A stretch of 64,000 bases of DNA, from NCBI RefSeq assembly GCF_020873875.1, contig NZ_JAHWGU010000038.1, positions 1 through 64,000 of the forward strand. Reading direction: 5' to 3'. The translations under genes were made by a program, and so were the position numbers. The notes below the pieces were generated by a model. That model ran no database searches. It was not told where the DNA came from and saw nothing but the letters and a program-made list of their open reading frames with translations. Shown here one piece after another: positions 44,312 to 52,614 of this stretch (positions are counted from its first letter, which is position 1; every line of letters starts with the position of its first letter). This DNA comes from Actinoplanes sp. DH11 (GTDB taxonomy: Bacteria; Actinomycetota; Actinomycetes; Mycobacteriales; Micromonosporaceae).

Positions 44312-44959
44312 CTACCCGTTCCGGACGACATGGTCGATCGCGCCGGCCACGTCGGCCGTGACGTGGGTCGGCCGGAATTCGTGCTCGCCCCACGCCCGGC
44401 CGCCGGACACCCAGACGCTGCGCAGACCCAGGGCGACAGCGGCGAGGATGTCCTTGTGCGGCGAGTCGCCGACGATCCAGGCGCCGGCCAACGGCAGCCC
44501 GGCGAGGGCCGCCGCGTGCTCGAAGATCTCCGCGGCGGGCTTCTTGTGACCCACGGCCTCGGAGATCACCCAGCCATCGACCAGCCGGTCCAGCCCGGTA
44601 CCGCGGATCTTCGCCTCCTGCTGCGCGGTCCCCCCGTTGCTCACGACGACGCACCGCCACCCGGCTCGGCGGGCCGCGATCAGGGCGGTCTCGGTGGCGT
44701 CGGTCAGCCGGGCGTGCTCGGCCCCGCCGCCGTCGACCAGCGCGCCGACGGCGGCGGGCGGGACGGCGTTCCCGTACCTGTCGGCCAGGGCGGCGGCGAC
44801 CACGTCCTCCGCGGTGTAGCCGCCGCCGTCGGCCTCCATCACCCAGGCCACGTCGCCGGCCGGCAGCCCGTGCTCCGCGAGGAAGAGCGCGACGGCGTGC
44901 CGGAACGCCGCATCGCGGTCGATAAGTGTGTTGTCCAGATCCACCAGCAGCAATCCCAT
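44312..44959 (-). CDS. HAD-superfamily hydrolase
   Basis: A 215-residue phosphatase-like enzyme. Motif I VDLDNTLIDRD, motif II VVVSNGG, motif III Lys in VGHKKPAAEIF and motif IV IVGDSPHKDILAA are complete, so it should be active. The cap is a small helical insert typical of subfamily I. The substrate is unknown. ATG 44959 starts the conserved body. The gap 44960-45351 upstream holds the SEC-C remnant. Confidence 0.92.
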   Translation of the reverse strand: MGLLLVDLDNTLIDRDAAFRHAVALFLAEHGLPAGDVAWVMEADGGGYTAEDVVAAALADRYGNAVPPAAVGALVDGGGAEHARLTDATETALIAARRAGWRCVVVSNGGTAQQEAKIRGTGLDRLVDGWVISEAVGHKKPAAEIFEHAAALAGLPLAGAWIVGDSPHKDILAAVALGLRSVWVSGGRAWGEHEFRPTHVTADVAGAIDHVVRNG

Positions 44960-45086
44960 GGGAATACGATCGCGCGGCACCGCCCCGACGGGTAGTTTCC
45001 TGCTCCGCCACTACGTTTCCGAGGAGGCCGTGATGCACCGCGACCACGACGCCGAGGCGTCCTTTTGAGCCGACCAGCAAGCGCCG

Positions 45087-45276
45087 CCGGGGGTTCCCTC
45101 TAGCGAGTCCCAGGTCAAACGAGGCGATCGTACGGTCGGAGCCGACACCGAACTCATCGAGAAACTGGGCGGGAACAATCCGTGCCCATGCGGTTCCGGG
45201 CGGCGGTTTCCGACGGTGCTGCCGGGCCGGCGGCCGCTTCGACGACACGAACGGGCACTACTACGTGCGTGACTGA
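45087..45276 (+). pseudogene. Frameshifted SEC-C zinc-motif protein remnant
   Basis: One frame reads ELIEKLGGNNPCPCGSGRRF (45150-45209), the first half of a SEC-C zinc-binding motif. Seven bases (45210-45216) follow instead of the expected six. The next frame then gives CCRAGGRFDDTNGHYYVRD and a TGA at 45274-45276. The split CPCGSG...CC motif and C-terminal tail show a single-base frameshift. A stop lies just upstream in the first frame, so only the C-terminus survives. Confidence 0.65.
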
Positions 45277-45351
45277 CCATCGTCGACGGCGTCGCCCCGA
45301 GCGGCGCCGCGGCACGTTCGGGGCCGTGCGCGCAGGCCCAGCACGGACGGG

Positions 45352-46239
45352 TCAGTTCATCGGGAGCTGGTCGGGTGGGAAGAGTTCGTGCCCGGCCCAC
45401 GGATCGACCGCCTCCGGGTAGTCCGGATCGGCCGCGGCCGGCTCACTCCGAACCGGCGGCATCGGCCTGGTGTGGGCGGCCGGGATCGGCCCGGTGTGGG
45501 CCGCCGGCATCGGCCCGGTGTGGGCCGCCGGCATCGGCCCGGTGTGGGCCGCCGGCATCGGCCCGGTGTGGGCCGCCGGCATCGGCCCAGTGTGGGCCGC
45601 CGGCATCGGCCCAGTGCTCACCGGCGGCATCACCCGCGTCGGCGGAGGTGCGTCGGCTGGCGCGTGCGGCCAATCGGCGGGCGCCTGCGGCGGATCGGCG
45701 GGCGGCGGGGCTGTGCTGGTCGTCAGCAGGTCCGCGGCGCCGGACAGTTCGGCCTGGAGACGGGCGCGGGCGGACGCGAAGACGGTCCCGGTCAGCCCGG
45801 CCAGGGGTTCGTGCCGGCGGCCGGCGAGCGCGCGCCGCACCTCGTCGGTGGCCGCGCCGATGTCACCGGTCCGGTGCTCGGCGCGGGCGCGGGCCACGGT
45901 GGCCCGGAAGTGGTCGGCGTCCACGGTGCATGCTCCGGCGCGCAGCACGTACCCCTCAGGGGTGAGGGTGATCAGTGCGGTGCGCTGGGGGTCGAGGGCG
46001 CGGCGCAGCCCGCCGATGTAGCGCTGCACCGCGTCGACGCCGTTCTCCGGTGGGTCGGAGCCCCAGAGCGCGGCGACGATGTGCGTGATCGGCAGGGGTG
46101 TGCCGGCGTTGAGCAGCAGCAGGGCGAGGACGGCCTGTTGCTTGACCGGGCCCAGGTCGACCGGCTCGGCGCCCCGGAACGCGCGGACCGGGCCGAGGAT
46201 CTCCACCCGCAGCGCGCCCGCGGACGAGCCGTCGGTCAT
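45352..46239 (-). CDS. Short SARP-like regulator with octapeptide repeat tail
   Basis: A 295-residue protein. Residues 1-100 form an OmpR-like winged helix (LRVEILGPVRAFRGAEPV, VLALLLLNAGTPLP, VQRYIGGLRRALDP) as in AfsR/SARP activators. A shortened BTAD helical region follows up to about 165. The C-terminal 120 residues are disordered and hold six GPMPAAHT repeats. There is no NB-ARC or TPR domain. It is a candidate pathway activator that lacks the usual sensor part. The 24-bp repeat spans about 45474-45615. Confidence 0.78.
   Translation of the reverse strand: MTDGSSAGALRVEILGPVRAFRGAEPVDLGPVKQQAVLALLLLNAGTPLPITHIVAALWGSDPPENGVDAVQRYIGGLRRALDPQRTALITLTPEGYVLRAGACTVDADHFRATVARARAEHRTGDIGAATDEVRRALAGRRHEPLAGLTGTVFASARARLQAELSGAADLLTTSTAPPPADPPQAPADWPHAPADAPPPTRVMPPVSTGPMPAAHTGPMPAAHTGPMPAAHTGPMPAAHTGPMPAAHTGPIPAAHTRPMPPVRSEPAAADPDYPEAVDPWAGHELFPPDQLPMN
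45474..45615. repeat. 24-bp in-frame tandem repeat in the SARP-like gene
   Basis: Six near-identical units with GGGCCGCCGGCATCGGCCCG as the core, encoding GPMPAAHT on the minus strand. Only single-base differences are seen between units. Confidence 0.88.
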
Positions 46240-46303
46240 CGCGATCCCCCCGGTGAACTGCTGCTACGCCTGCGGCAGCCGGGACAGCATAACCGCGTAC
46301 GCG

Positions 46304-46660
46304 TCAACTGCCGATCGGCCCGTCCACCCCGGTGACGATCTCCCCGGTCGCGGTGTCGATGTCCACGGCGTACTCCTTGCCCGCCAGCGTCGCTCTCACC
46401 CGGTAGAGGGTGCGGCTCTGCTCGGTGACGGTTTCCACGCCGGTCACTTCGCCACCGCCGAGACGTTGCAGGACGATGTCGCGGGCCTGATCCTCGGTGA
46501 CGCCGCTGGGCAGGCTCTCGGTCGGTACCGCACCGGACGCGGCGCTCGGCGCGGGGTTCGTCCCACCGTGGACGTCGTCGTTGCCCGGTTCCGGGTCGTT
46601 GCACCCGGCGAGCGCGAGGACGAGGGCAACGGCGGCGATCGGCATCGCGGGGTGACGCAT
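46304..46660 (-). CDS. PepSY-domain lipoprotein
   Basis: A 118-residue lipoprotein with signal peptide and lipobox LAGC (Cys20). The C-terminal half matches one PepSY domain: EDQARDIVLQRLGGGEVTGVE followed by YRVRATLAGKEYAVDIDTATGEIV. PepSY domains often inhibit proteases or sense extracellular conditions. The start is ATG 46660. It lies 65 bp from the SARP-like gene, whose transcription runs away from it. Confidence 0.85.
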   Translation of the reverse strand: MRHPAMPIAAVALVLALAGCNDPEPGNDDVHGGTNPAPSAASGAVPTESLPSGVTEDQARDIVLQRLGGGEVTGVETVTEQSRTLYRVRATLAGKEYAVDIDTATGEIVTGVDGPIGS

Positions 46661-46777
46661 GGGGGGCTCCTTGCCTGAGCGGACGGTGTGACGTCCGGGC
46701 GCGTACCCCGAAGACGCCCGGATTCACGTGCGTCCCTCCGCCCGTCCGCCCCGGCTCCGCAGGCCGCCGGGGGCGGG

Positions 46778-47170
46778 TCAGGCGTTCATCTGCATGATCT
46801 GGATGAGGTTGCCGCAGGTGTCGTCGAGGACGGCCGTCGTCACCGGGCCCATTGACAGCGGCTCCTGGGTGAAGCGCACACCGAGGCCGCGCAGCCGCTC
46901 GAACTCGCCCCGCACGTCGTCCACCTGGAACGAGGTGATCGGGATGCCGTCGTTGACCAGCGCCTCCTTCCACGGCTTGGCGGCCGGGTGGCCGGACGGC
47001 TCGAGCAGGACCTCGCAGCCGTCGGGGTCCTCCGGCGAGACGACGGTGAGCCAGCGGTCGGTGTCACCCATCGGGATGTCGTTCTTCGTCACGAAGCCCA
47101 GCTTCTCGGTGTAGAACCGGTGCGCCGTCTCCTGGTCGTCGACGAGCACACTTGTCACATAGACACGCAT
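46778..47170 (-). CDS. VOC-family protein (glyoxalase-like)
   Basis: A 130-residue protein with two beta-alpha-beta-beta-beta modules. SVLVDDQETAHRFYTEKLGF at the start and AVLDDTCGNLIQIMQ at the end are the usual VOC strands. The end residue pattern with Glu-poor metal sites suggests a role other than classical glyoxalase. Its ATG overlaps the ArsR stop by one base (TGATG), so the two are coupled. Confidence 0.9.
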   Translation of the reverse strand: MRVYVTSVLVDDQETAHRFYTEKLGFVTKNDIPMGDTDRWLTVVSPEDPDGCEVLLEPSGHPAAKPWKEALVNDGIPITSFQVDDVRGEFERLRGLGVRFTQEPLSMGPVTTAVLDDTCGNLIQIMQMNA

Positions 47171-47460
47171 CAGGTCTCCTTGGTCGTGCGGCGCCATCGG
47201 TCGGTCAGGCGCTCGAGCGGGCCGGAGTCGAGGTGATGAAACTTGTACCGCCCCTCGCGGCGGCCGATCACCAGCCCGGCCCCGATCAGCACCTCCAGGT
47301 GCTGCGAGATCGCCTGCCGGGAAAGCCCGAGCTGGTGTTTCATGGTCAGCCGCGTGCAGATCTCGAACAGGGTCTGACCGTCCCGATCCGCCAGCTCGTC
47401 AAGGATCTTGCGCCGCGTCGGGTCGGCCAGCGCCTTGAAGACCTTTGCGCCGTCGTCCAT
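47170..47460 (-). CDS. ArsR-family regulator
   Basis: A 96-residue winged helix protein with KALADPTRRKILDELA, FEICTRLTMKHQLGLSRQAI and SQHLEVLIGAGLVIGRREGR. No cysteine metal-binding motif is seen, so the sensor may be a small organic ligand or it may work with the VOC protein. A promoter with an operator in its spacer lies immediately upstream. Confidence 0.92.
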   Translation of the reverse strand: MDDGAKVFKALADPTRRKILDELADRDGQTLFEICTRLTMKHQLGLSRQAISQHLEVLIGAGLVIGRREGRYKFHHLDSGPLERLTDRWRRTTKET

Positions 47461-47466
47461 GCCACC

Positions 47467-47496
47467 ACAATAGGCAAGTCTGGACTTGCATATCAA
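47467..47496 (-). promoter_or_regulatory. ArsR promoter with operator in the spacer
   Basis: On the minus strand TTGATA (47491-47496) and TATTGT (47467-47472) are 18 bases apart. The inverted repeat GCAAGTC-TG-GACTTGC (47474-47489) fills the spacer. It ends 14 bases before the start codon side and strongly suggests autorepression. The remaining part of the 315-bp gap to 47776 holds no other recognisable feature. Confidence 0.65.
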
Positions 47497-47775
47497 GGGA
47501 CGCCCTTCGCTGAGCGCGCCGATCTCTAAGAAACACCTGCTGACGCCAGTAGCGCCGAGCGCCAGCCATGTCGGGGTGGACGGCCGCGATGTTCACCGCC
47601 CCTTCGCCGGTCGGGGCACGTCCGCCATTAGGCGGCGTCAGTCCCGCGCGACTGGAGATGGACCCGCCGGATGGCGGGGAGAACCCGCCGCATGGCGCTC
47701 GGTGGGGTGGGGCGCACGGGTCATGCTGGTGACGGCGATCACACGATGGTGATCCTCCGTTCATCTGGAGGCCAT

Positions 47776-48741
47776 ATGAGTACCCCACCGCCCTTCGATC
47801 CCGAGCTTGCCGCCGCCCTCGCCGTCATCGGCGAGCAGTTGCCGCCGGCGCTGACCCCGGAGATGGTCGCCGAGCTGCGGCTGGGTGGCTCGATGGCACC
47901 GGTCAGCGACGACGACCTGCGGCGGGACGGGCGGTTCACGGTCGAGGAGCGCAGCGTGCCGGGGCTGGACGGTGACCCGGACGTGTCGCTGCTGATCTGC
48001 CGGCCGGTGCATGCCACCGGGACGCTGGGCTGTGTCTACCACACGCACGGCGGCGGGATGATCCTCGGCGACAGCCGGGCCGGGGTGGCCGAGATGCTCG
48101 ACTGGGCGGAGCGGTTCGGGCTGGTCGTGGTCTCGGTGGAGTACCGGCTGGCACCGGAGACGCCGCACCCGGGGCCGGTGAACGACTGCTGGGCGGGGCT
48201 GGTGTGGACCGCCGAGCACGCCGATGAGCTGGGCTTCGACCCGGGACGGCTGATCGTGGCGGGTGCCAGCGCCGGTGGCGGGCTGGCGGCCGCGCTGGCG
48301 CTGATGGCCCGGGACCGCAACGGGCCGGCGCTGCTCGGGCAGATGCTGATCTACCCGATGATCGACGACCGGAACGACACGCCGTCGGCGGTGCAGATGG
48401 CGGGGCGCGGTGTCTGGGACCGCACGTCGAACGCGACCGGCTGGGGTGCTCTGCTGGGTGCGGCGGTGGGTGGGCCGGACGTGTCGCCGTACGCCGCGCC
48501 CGCCCGCGCCACGGACCTGTCGAACCTGCCGCCGGCGTTCATCGACGTGGCGAGCGCGGAGACGTTCCGCGACGAGGACGTCGCCTACGCGAGCCGGATC
48601 TGGCAGGCCGGCGGGGTCGCCGAGTTGCACGTCTGGCCGGGCGGGTTCCACGGCTTCGACGGCATGGTGCCGAGCGCCGCGATCTCCCAGGAGGCCCGGG
48701 CGGCGCGGGTGCGCTGGCTGAGCCGGCTGTTCGCCGCGTGA
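47776..48741 (+). CDS. Alpha/beta hydrolase (family IV esterase type)
   Basis: A 321-residue esterase with YHTHGGGMI (oxyanion motif), a nucleophile region VAGASAGGGLA with Ser, an acid region VASAETFRDEDV with Glu instead of the usual Asp-x-x, and catalytic His in PGGFHGFDGM. ATG 47776 follows GGAGGCC. Related to the protein at 17216 but only in the catalytic core. Confidence 0.9.
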   Translation: MSTPPPFDPELAAALAVIGEQLPPALTPEMVAELRLGGSMAPVSDDDLRRDGRFTVEERSVPGLDGDPDVSLLICRPVHATGTLGCVYHTHGGGMILGDSRAGVAEMLDWAERFGLVVVSVEYRLAPETPHPGPVNDCWAGLVWTAEHADELGFDPGRLIVAGASAGGGLAAALALMARDRNGPALLGQMLIYPMIDDRNDTPSAVQMAGRGVWDRTSNATGWGALLGAAVGGPDVSPYAAPARATDLSNLPPAFIDVASAETFRDEDVAYASRIWQAGGVAELHVWPGGFHGFDGMVPSAAISQEARAARVRWLSRLFAA

Positions 48742-48771
48742 CGACGACCCGCCCCTGCGCCACGAGCAGGC

Positions 48772-48777
48772 TAGCCT
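48772..48777 (+). promoter_or_regulatory. Leaderless-type -10 box of the PucR gene
   Basis: TAGCCT lies seven bases before the GTG at 48785, with no RBS between. Confidence 0.45.
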
Positions 48778-48784
48778 CGGGGTC

Positions 48785-49804
48785 GTGAAGGATCTGGTCG
48801 TCCGGCTCGCCGCGCTGGACGCGAACGCCAGCGCCGCCGTGCAGGTCATCGCGTACTTCGACGGCCTGGTGGAGGCGGGCGCCGGGTTGCCGAGCATCGT
48901 GCGCGGCGCCGCGGTGCTGGCGGGCTGCCCGGCACGGCTGGACGACGACGGCCGGCGGGTGCACATCCGGATGCTGCCGGACGGTGTGCCCGCGCCGGCG
49001 CCGGGTGCGGCCGACCCGTCCTGGCCGCAGGCCGGTGCCGGGACGGCGGAACTGCGGTTGGAGCGTACGGGCGGACCCGGCCCCGTCGACGCCATGGTGC
49101 TCGAACGTGCCGCGAGTGCCGCCCGGGCCGTGCTGGACCGCACCCGGGGCCGTGGACCGGCGGCCGCCGACGACGCGCTGATGGAACTGCTCGTCGACGC
49201 GGACGCCCCGGTGGACGCACGGTCACGGGCCGGTCGGCAGCTGGGGCTGGTCACGGCGTACGCCACGGTCCTGGCCTCCGGCGAGATCCGCGTCCACCCC
49301 ACCGGCCCGGCGCCGCCCGCGGGCCGCACCCCGAGCGGGGCCGGGACACCGCCGGCGGGCCGCGCCGGGATCGGACCGGACGTGCCGGTGCTGGAGTTGC
49401 CGGTGTCGTACGCGGCCGCCCGGACGGCGTTGCGGTTCACCGCCGCCGGGACCGACGACGACCCGGGTGAGCGGGTGGTACGCCACGACGAGCTGGGCGC
49501 GCTCGCCGTCCTCGCGGAGGTTCCCGAGCCCGGCGCGGTCCCGGACGTACGCCGGTTGGAGCAGGCCGCGGCCGCCGCGCCGTGGCTGCTGCGCACCGTG
49601 CACGCGGTGGCCGGCACGAACAGCCTGCGGGCGGCGGCCACGGCACTGCGGCTGCACCATTCGTCGTTGCAGGACCGGGTCGCGCACGCCGAGCACCTGC
49701 TGGGCTGGAGTCTGCACGAGCCGCACGGGCGGTTGCGGGTGCAGCTGGCGCTGACGCTGCGCCGGCTGCACCGCAACCCCCGGCCGGATCAGCGGGCTTC
49801 GTAG
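48785..49804 (+). CDS. PucR-type helix-turn-helix regulator
   Basis: A 339-residue protein. The N-terminal 240 residues contain no motif I recognise. The C-terminal TVHAVAGTNSLRAAATALRL and HHSSLQDRVAHAEHLLGWSL form the HTH_30 domain of PucR/CdaR regulators. The gene has a Pro/Gly-rich insertion (PAPPAGRTPSGAGTPPAGR) from a short repeat. GTG 48785 is chosen from the leaderless -10 box. It overlaps the GH2 remnant at its 3' end by 16 bp on the opposite strand. Confidence 0.82.
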   Translation: MKDLVVRLAALDANASAAVQVIAYFDGLVEAGAGLPSIVRGAAVLAGCPARLDDDGRRVHIRMLPDGVPAPAPGAADPSWPQAGAGTAELRLERTGGPGPVDAMVLERAASAARAVLDRTRGRGPAAADDALMELLVDADAPVDARSRAGRQLGLVTAYATVLASGEIRVHPTGPAPPAGRTPSGAGTPPAGRAGIGPDVPVLELPVSYAAARTALRFTAAGTDDDPGERVVRHDELGALAVLAEVPEPGAVPDVRRLEQAAAAAPWLLRTVHAVAGTNSLRAAATALRLHHSSLQDRVAHAEHLLGWSLHEPHGRLRVQLALTLRRLHRNPRPDQRAS

Positions 49805-51490
49805 AGGGCGGTCACCTCCGCGTCGGTGAGGCTGCGGTCGTACGCCCGTACGCTGTCCACCGCACCCGACCAGAAGTCGGTGGGGTTGCCGGCGAACCGC
49901 GCCCGGCCCACCGACAGCGGTCCCGTGCTGACCACGTCCGGACCGGCCGGTACCGCGGCCACCCGCTGCCCGTCGACGTAGAGCCGGATCTCGCCGGTGG
50001 CGTGGTCCCGCACGCCGGCCAGGTGGTACCAGCGGTTCAGTTCGGGCGTCGTCACCAGCCGGGCCCGGTTGCCGCCGGGGGTGCTGAAGGCGAAGGCGCC
50101 CTGGCCGTACTGCAGGTAGAACGGATTCTCCACCCGCCGGCCGTCCTGGCTGACCGCGGTGGCGTAGTTGCCGGGCAGCCGGTCCAGGGTCACCCACGCC
50201 GCGATCGTGTAGTCCTTCGTGGTGTCCAGTACCGGTGCCGCCGTGTCCGCGGAGTCGCCGTCACCGTCGAACGTCAGGGCGGTACCGGTGACACCGGGCG
50301 CCCACCCGGTGTCGCCGGTCAGCGTCAGGTCGCTGTCCCCGGCGCTGTCGCGGGCGGTGGTGCCGCTGCCCTCGTCCAGGTTCCAGTCGCCGCGCCCGGG
50401 GTAGGTCCGGTCCGCCCCGGCCGAGGCGCCGGCCGCGATGATTTTCAGGTTGATCGCCCGTACCGCCGCGGGGTCGACCTTGATCTCGCGCCGGTCGTAG
50501 GTCCAGAGCCCGTTCAGCTCGTTCTCCAGGTCGGTGATCTGGGTGTAGACCGAGCCGGAGAGTTCCGCGCCGGCGGCTTCCAGGTAGAACCGCTCGGTGT
50601 TGTCGACGTAGCGCGCGGTGAGCGCGGCCTTGTCCGCCACCCCGCTGTAGATGACCGCCGGCGGACCGGGCCACATGTGCCCGGGTGTGCGCAGCGTGAA
50701 GCCGCCGTGCTCGCCGTCCATCGCGATGCGGGTGGCGTCCGGGTAGGCCGGGTCGGTGTTGTTGTAGTCGTGGTGGTCGATGACCTCGCCCTTGCCGGAG
50801 TCACCCTTGGAGGCGCAGCAGTTCACGCCGCTGTGCGCGTTGAGGATGCGGGACGGGTCGGCGGCCTTCATCTGTTCGGCGATCCGGCCGGTCTCCTCCC
50901 GGTTCCACTCGCCCCAGCCCTCGTTGAAGACGATCCAGCCGATGATCGACGGGAAGTTGTGCAGCTGCCGCATCATCTCCCGGCCCTGCTCGAGGAACGC
51001 CTGCTGGCCGGCGGTGCCGGTGATGTCGGCGGAAACGAAGTCCTGCCAGACGAGCAGGCCGAGCTCGTCGGCGTGCCGGTAGAAGCGCGCCGACTCGACC
51101 TTGATGTGCTTGCGGACCGCGTTGAAACCGAGCTTCTTCGTCTCGGCCAGGTCGAAGCGCAGCGCCGCGTCACTGGGCTGGGTGTAGAGGCCGTCCGGCC
51201 AGAAACCCTGGTCCAGGGTGGCGAGCGAGAAGATCGGCTTGCCGTTGAGGGTCAGTTTCGGGAAGCCGCCCACCTGCCGGACCGCAACCTCCCGCAGACC
51301 GACATAGGCGCGGACCCGGTCGGTGCCCAGGGCGACATCGAGGTCATAGAGGTACGGGTCGTCGGGGCTCCACAACCGCGGCTTGGCGATCTTGACCCGT
51401 AGGTCGGTGCCGGCCTGCCCGCTGACCGACCCCACCTTCCTGCCCTGCTTGTCCCGCGCCACGACCGTGACCGGGCCGCCGGCCGCCGGA
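49789..51490 (-). pseudogene. 5'-truncated secreted GH2 glycosidase with LamG-like domain
   Basis: The frame enters in the middle of the immunoglobulin-like GH2 domain (GGPVTVVARDKQG... and KPRLWSPDDPYLYDL). The catalytic barrel then follows, with the acid/base Glu in IVFNEGWGEW and the nucleophile region GSVYTQITDLENELNG. It ends with a LamG-like domain (about the last 180 residues). No signal peptide or sugar-binding N-terminus remains. The first in-frame GTG at 51462 has no RBS. The 5' end runs into the tail of the MarR gene at about 51480-51490, which looks like a deletion junction. Confidence 0.75.
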
Positions 51491-51952
51491 CCAGCGCGCC
51501 CACCACTGCTCCTGCGGCATGTCGCCGGCCGCGGCGACGAACGCGTTGACGGCGGCCGCGAGATCGACCGGCCCGGTGGTCGGCATCGCGGCGACCACGG
51601 CGGCGATGGCGGCCTCCCGGCGGCGCATGGCTTCGCCGAGCAGGTCGCGGCCAGCCGCGGTGAGGGCGAACCGGCTGGCGCGGCGGTCGGCGGGGTCGTC
51701 GTACCGGGCGACCAGGCCTTTGCGGATCAGGCGGTCGCCCATCCGGGATGCGGTGGAGGGCGTGACGTCGAGTTCCTGCGCGAGGTCGACGGCGCGCAGC
51801 GCGCCCCGGGAGACGAGCAGCACCAGGGTACGGAACTGGGGCAGCGTGACATCCTCGTCGACGGCGGCCAGTGACCGCGCGGCCATGCCCACGAAGACCC
51901 GGCTCAGGGCCAGCAGGGCGTCGACGACCGCACCGTCGCCGGCCGCGTTCAC
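51344..51952 (-). CDS. MarR-family regulator with abnormal readthrough tail
   Basis: Residues 1 to about 155 are a normal MarR protein: FVGMAARSLAAVDEDVTLPQ, AVDLAQELDVTPSTASRMGD, ADRRASRFALTAAGRDL, ending in the usual PQEQWWARW. The native stop is missing. The frame then continues out of phase through truncated GH2 DNA for about 46 codons to 51344, which adds a meaningless Arg/Gly-rich tail. GTG 51952 overlaps the receiver gene stop as GTGA. The core should still fold and bind DNA. Confidence 0.8.
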   Translation of the reverse strand: MNAAGDGAVVDALLALSRVFVGMAARSLAAVDEDVTLPQFRTLVLLVSRGALRAVDLAQELDVTPSTASRMGDRLIRKGLVARYDDPADRRASRFALTAAGRDLLGEAMRRREAAIAAVVAAMPTTGPVDLAAAVNAFVAAAGDMPQEQWWARWSGGRRPGHGRGAGQAGQEGGVGQRAGRHRPTGQDRQAAVVEPRRPVPL

Positions 51953-52371
51953 CCTGTCGGTCGCCACACCTCGAAGCCTAGGACCTCGAGGGACCGCACC
52001 ACCGACACGAGGCAGGGAAAATCGACGGGCTTGGCGGCGTACCCCTGAACCGGCAGCATCTCGGTGCGCAGGATCCGCTCGGCCACCGGCGAGTCGGTGA
52101 GCAGCACCACCGGGACGTTCCGGGTGTCCGCGCGGGACCGCAGGTGGCGCAGCACTTCCCGGCCGTCGCGGCCGGGCAGGTTCACGTCGAGCAGCACCAC
52201 GTCGGGGATGGGCGGGCCGGCGGCGAGGTGGGCGAGGGCCCGGCGTACGTCGTGGGCGACGTGCACCCGGTTGACCAGCCGATGGTCGTCGAACTCGGCG
52301 TGCATGAGCAGCGCCTCGGCCGGATCGTCCTGCACGACCAGGATCTCGACGTGTACGTTGCCGTCGCTCAA
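51949..52371 (-). CDS. Single-domain response-regulator receiver protein
   Basis: A 140-residue receiver without an output domain. Features are the acidic pair VVQDDPAEA, phospho-acceptor Asp in DVVLLDVNLPG, Thr in VVLLTDSPV and Lys in GYAAKPVDF. TTG 52371 is chosen because GGGGGAG lies four bases upstream. It resembles phytochrome-type Rcp1 receivers. No histidine kinase is next to it. Its partner may be encoded elsewhere. Confidence 0.85.
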   Translation of the reverse strand: MSDGNVHVEILVVQDDPAEALLMHAEFDDHRLVNRVHVAHDVRRALAHLAAGPPIPDVVLLDVNLPGRDGREVLRHLRSRADTRNVPVVLLTDSPVAERILRTEMLPVQGYAAKPVDFPCLVSVVRSLEVLGFEVWRPTG

Positions 52372-52390
52372 CCGACTCCCCCGCCACCAG

Positions 52391-52412
52391 ATACATGCAC
52401 TACTGCATGTAT
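52391..52412. promoter_or_regulatory. 9-bp perfect palindrome upstream of the receiver/MarR operon
   Basis: ATACATGCA and TGCATGTAT flank CTAC. It sits 20 bases before the TTG start of the receiver gene. This is a typical MarR-dimer operator shape, so autoregulation by the MarR protein in the same operon is likely. The rest of 52413-52614 shows nothing else. Confidence 0.7.
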
Positions 52413-52614
52413 TCCTCATGGTAGGCCGACCCCGCCAGTGATCCCACACGTGGCCGGCGGCGCTGAGCAGGCCATATTGACGCAGCGGGGAGACGACGCG
52501 GACAACTGACACGAGACTGTCATACGGCCGGCTACCGCATGCTGGAGACGGGGAGCCGGTTGCGGTCGGCGCGCTCGGCCCCGTACCGGGCGGCAGCGGC
52601 CCGGGCCGGCGGAC

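Noticed and set aside
44985..45068. Short reading frame LLRHYVSEEAVMHRDHDAEASF before the SEC-C remnant
   Set aside because: Too short and ended by a stop before the SEC-C frame; it could not be joined to it convincingly.
45388..46335. Plus-strand frame opposite the SARP-like gene with many repeated peptides
   Set aside because: It is the antisense reading of the GPMPAAHT repeat. The minus frame carries a recognisable DNA-binding domain.
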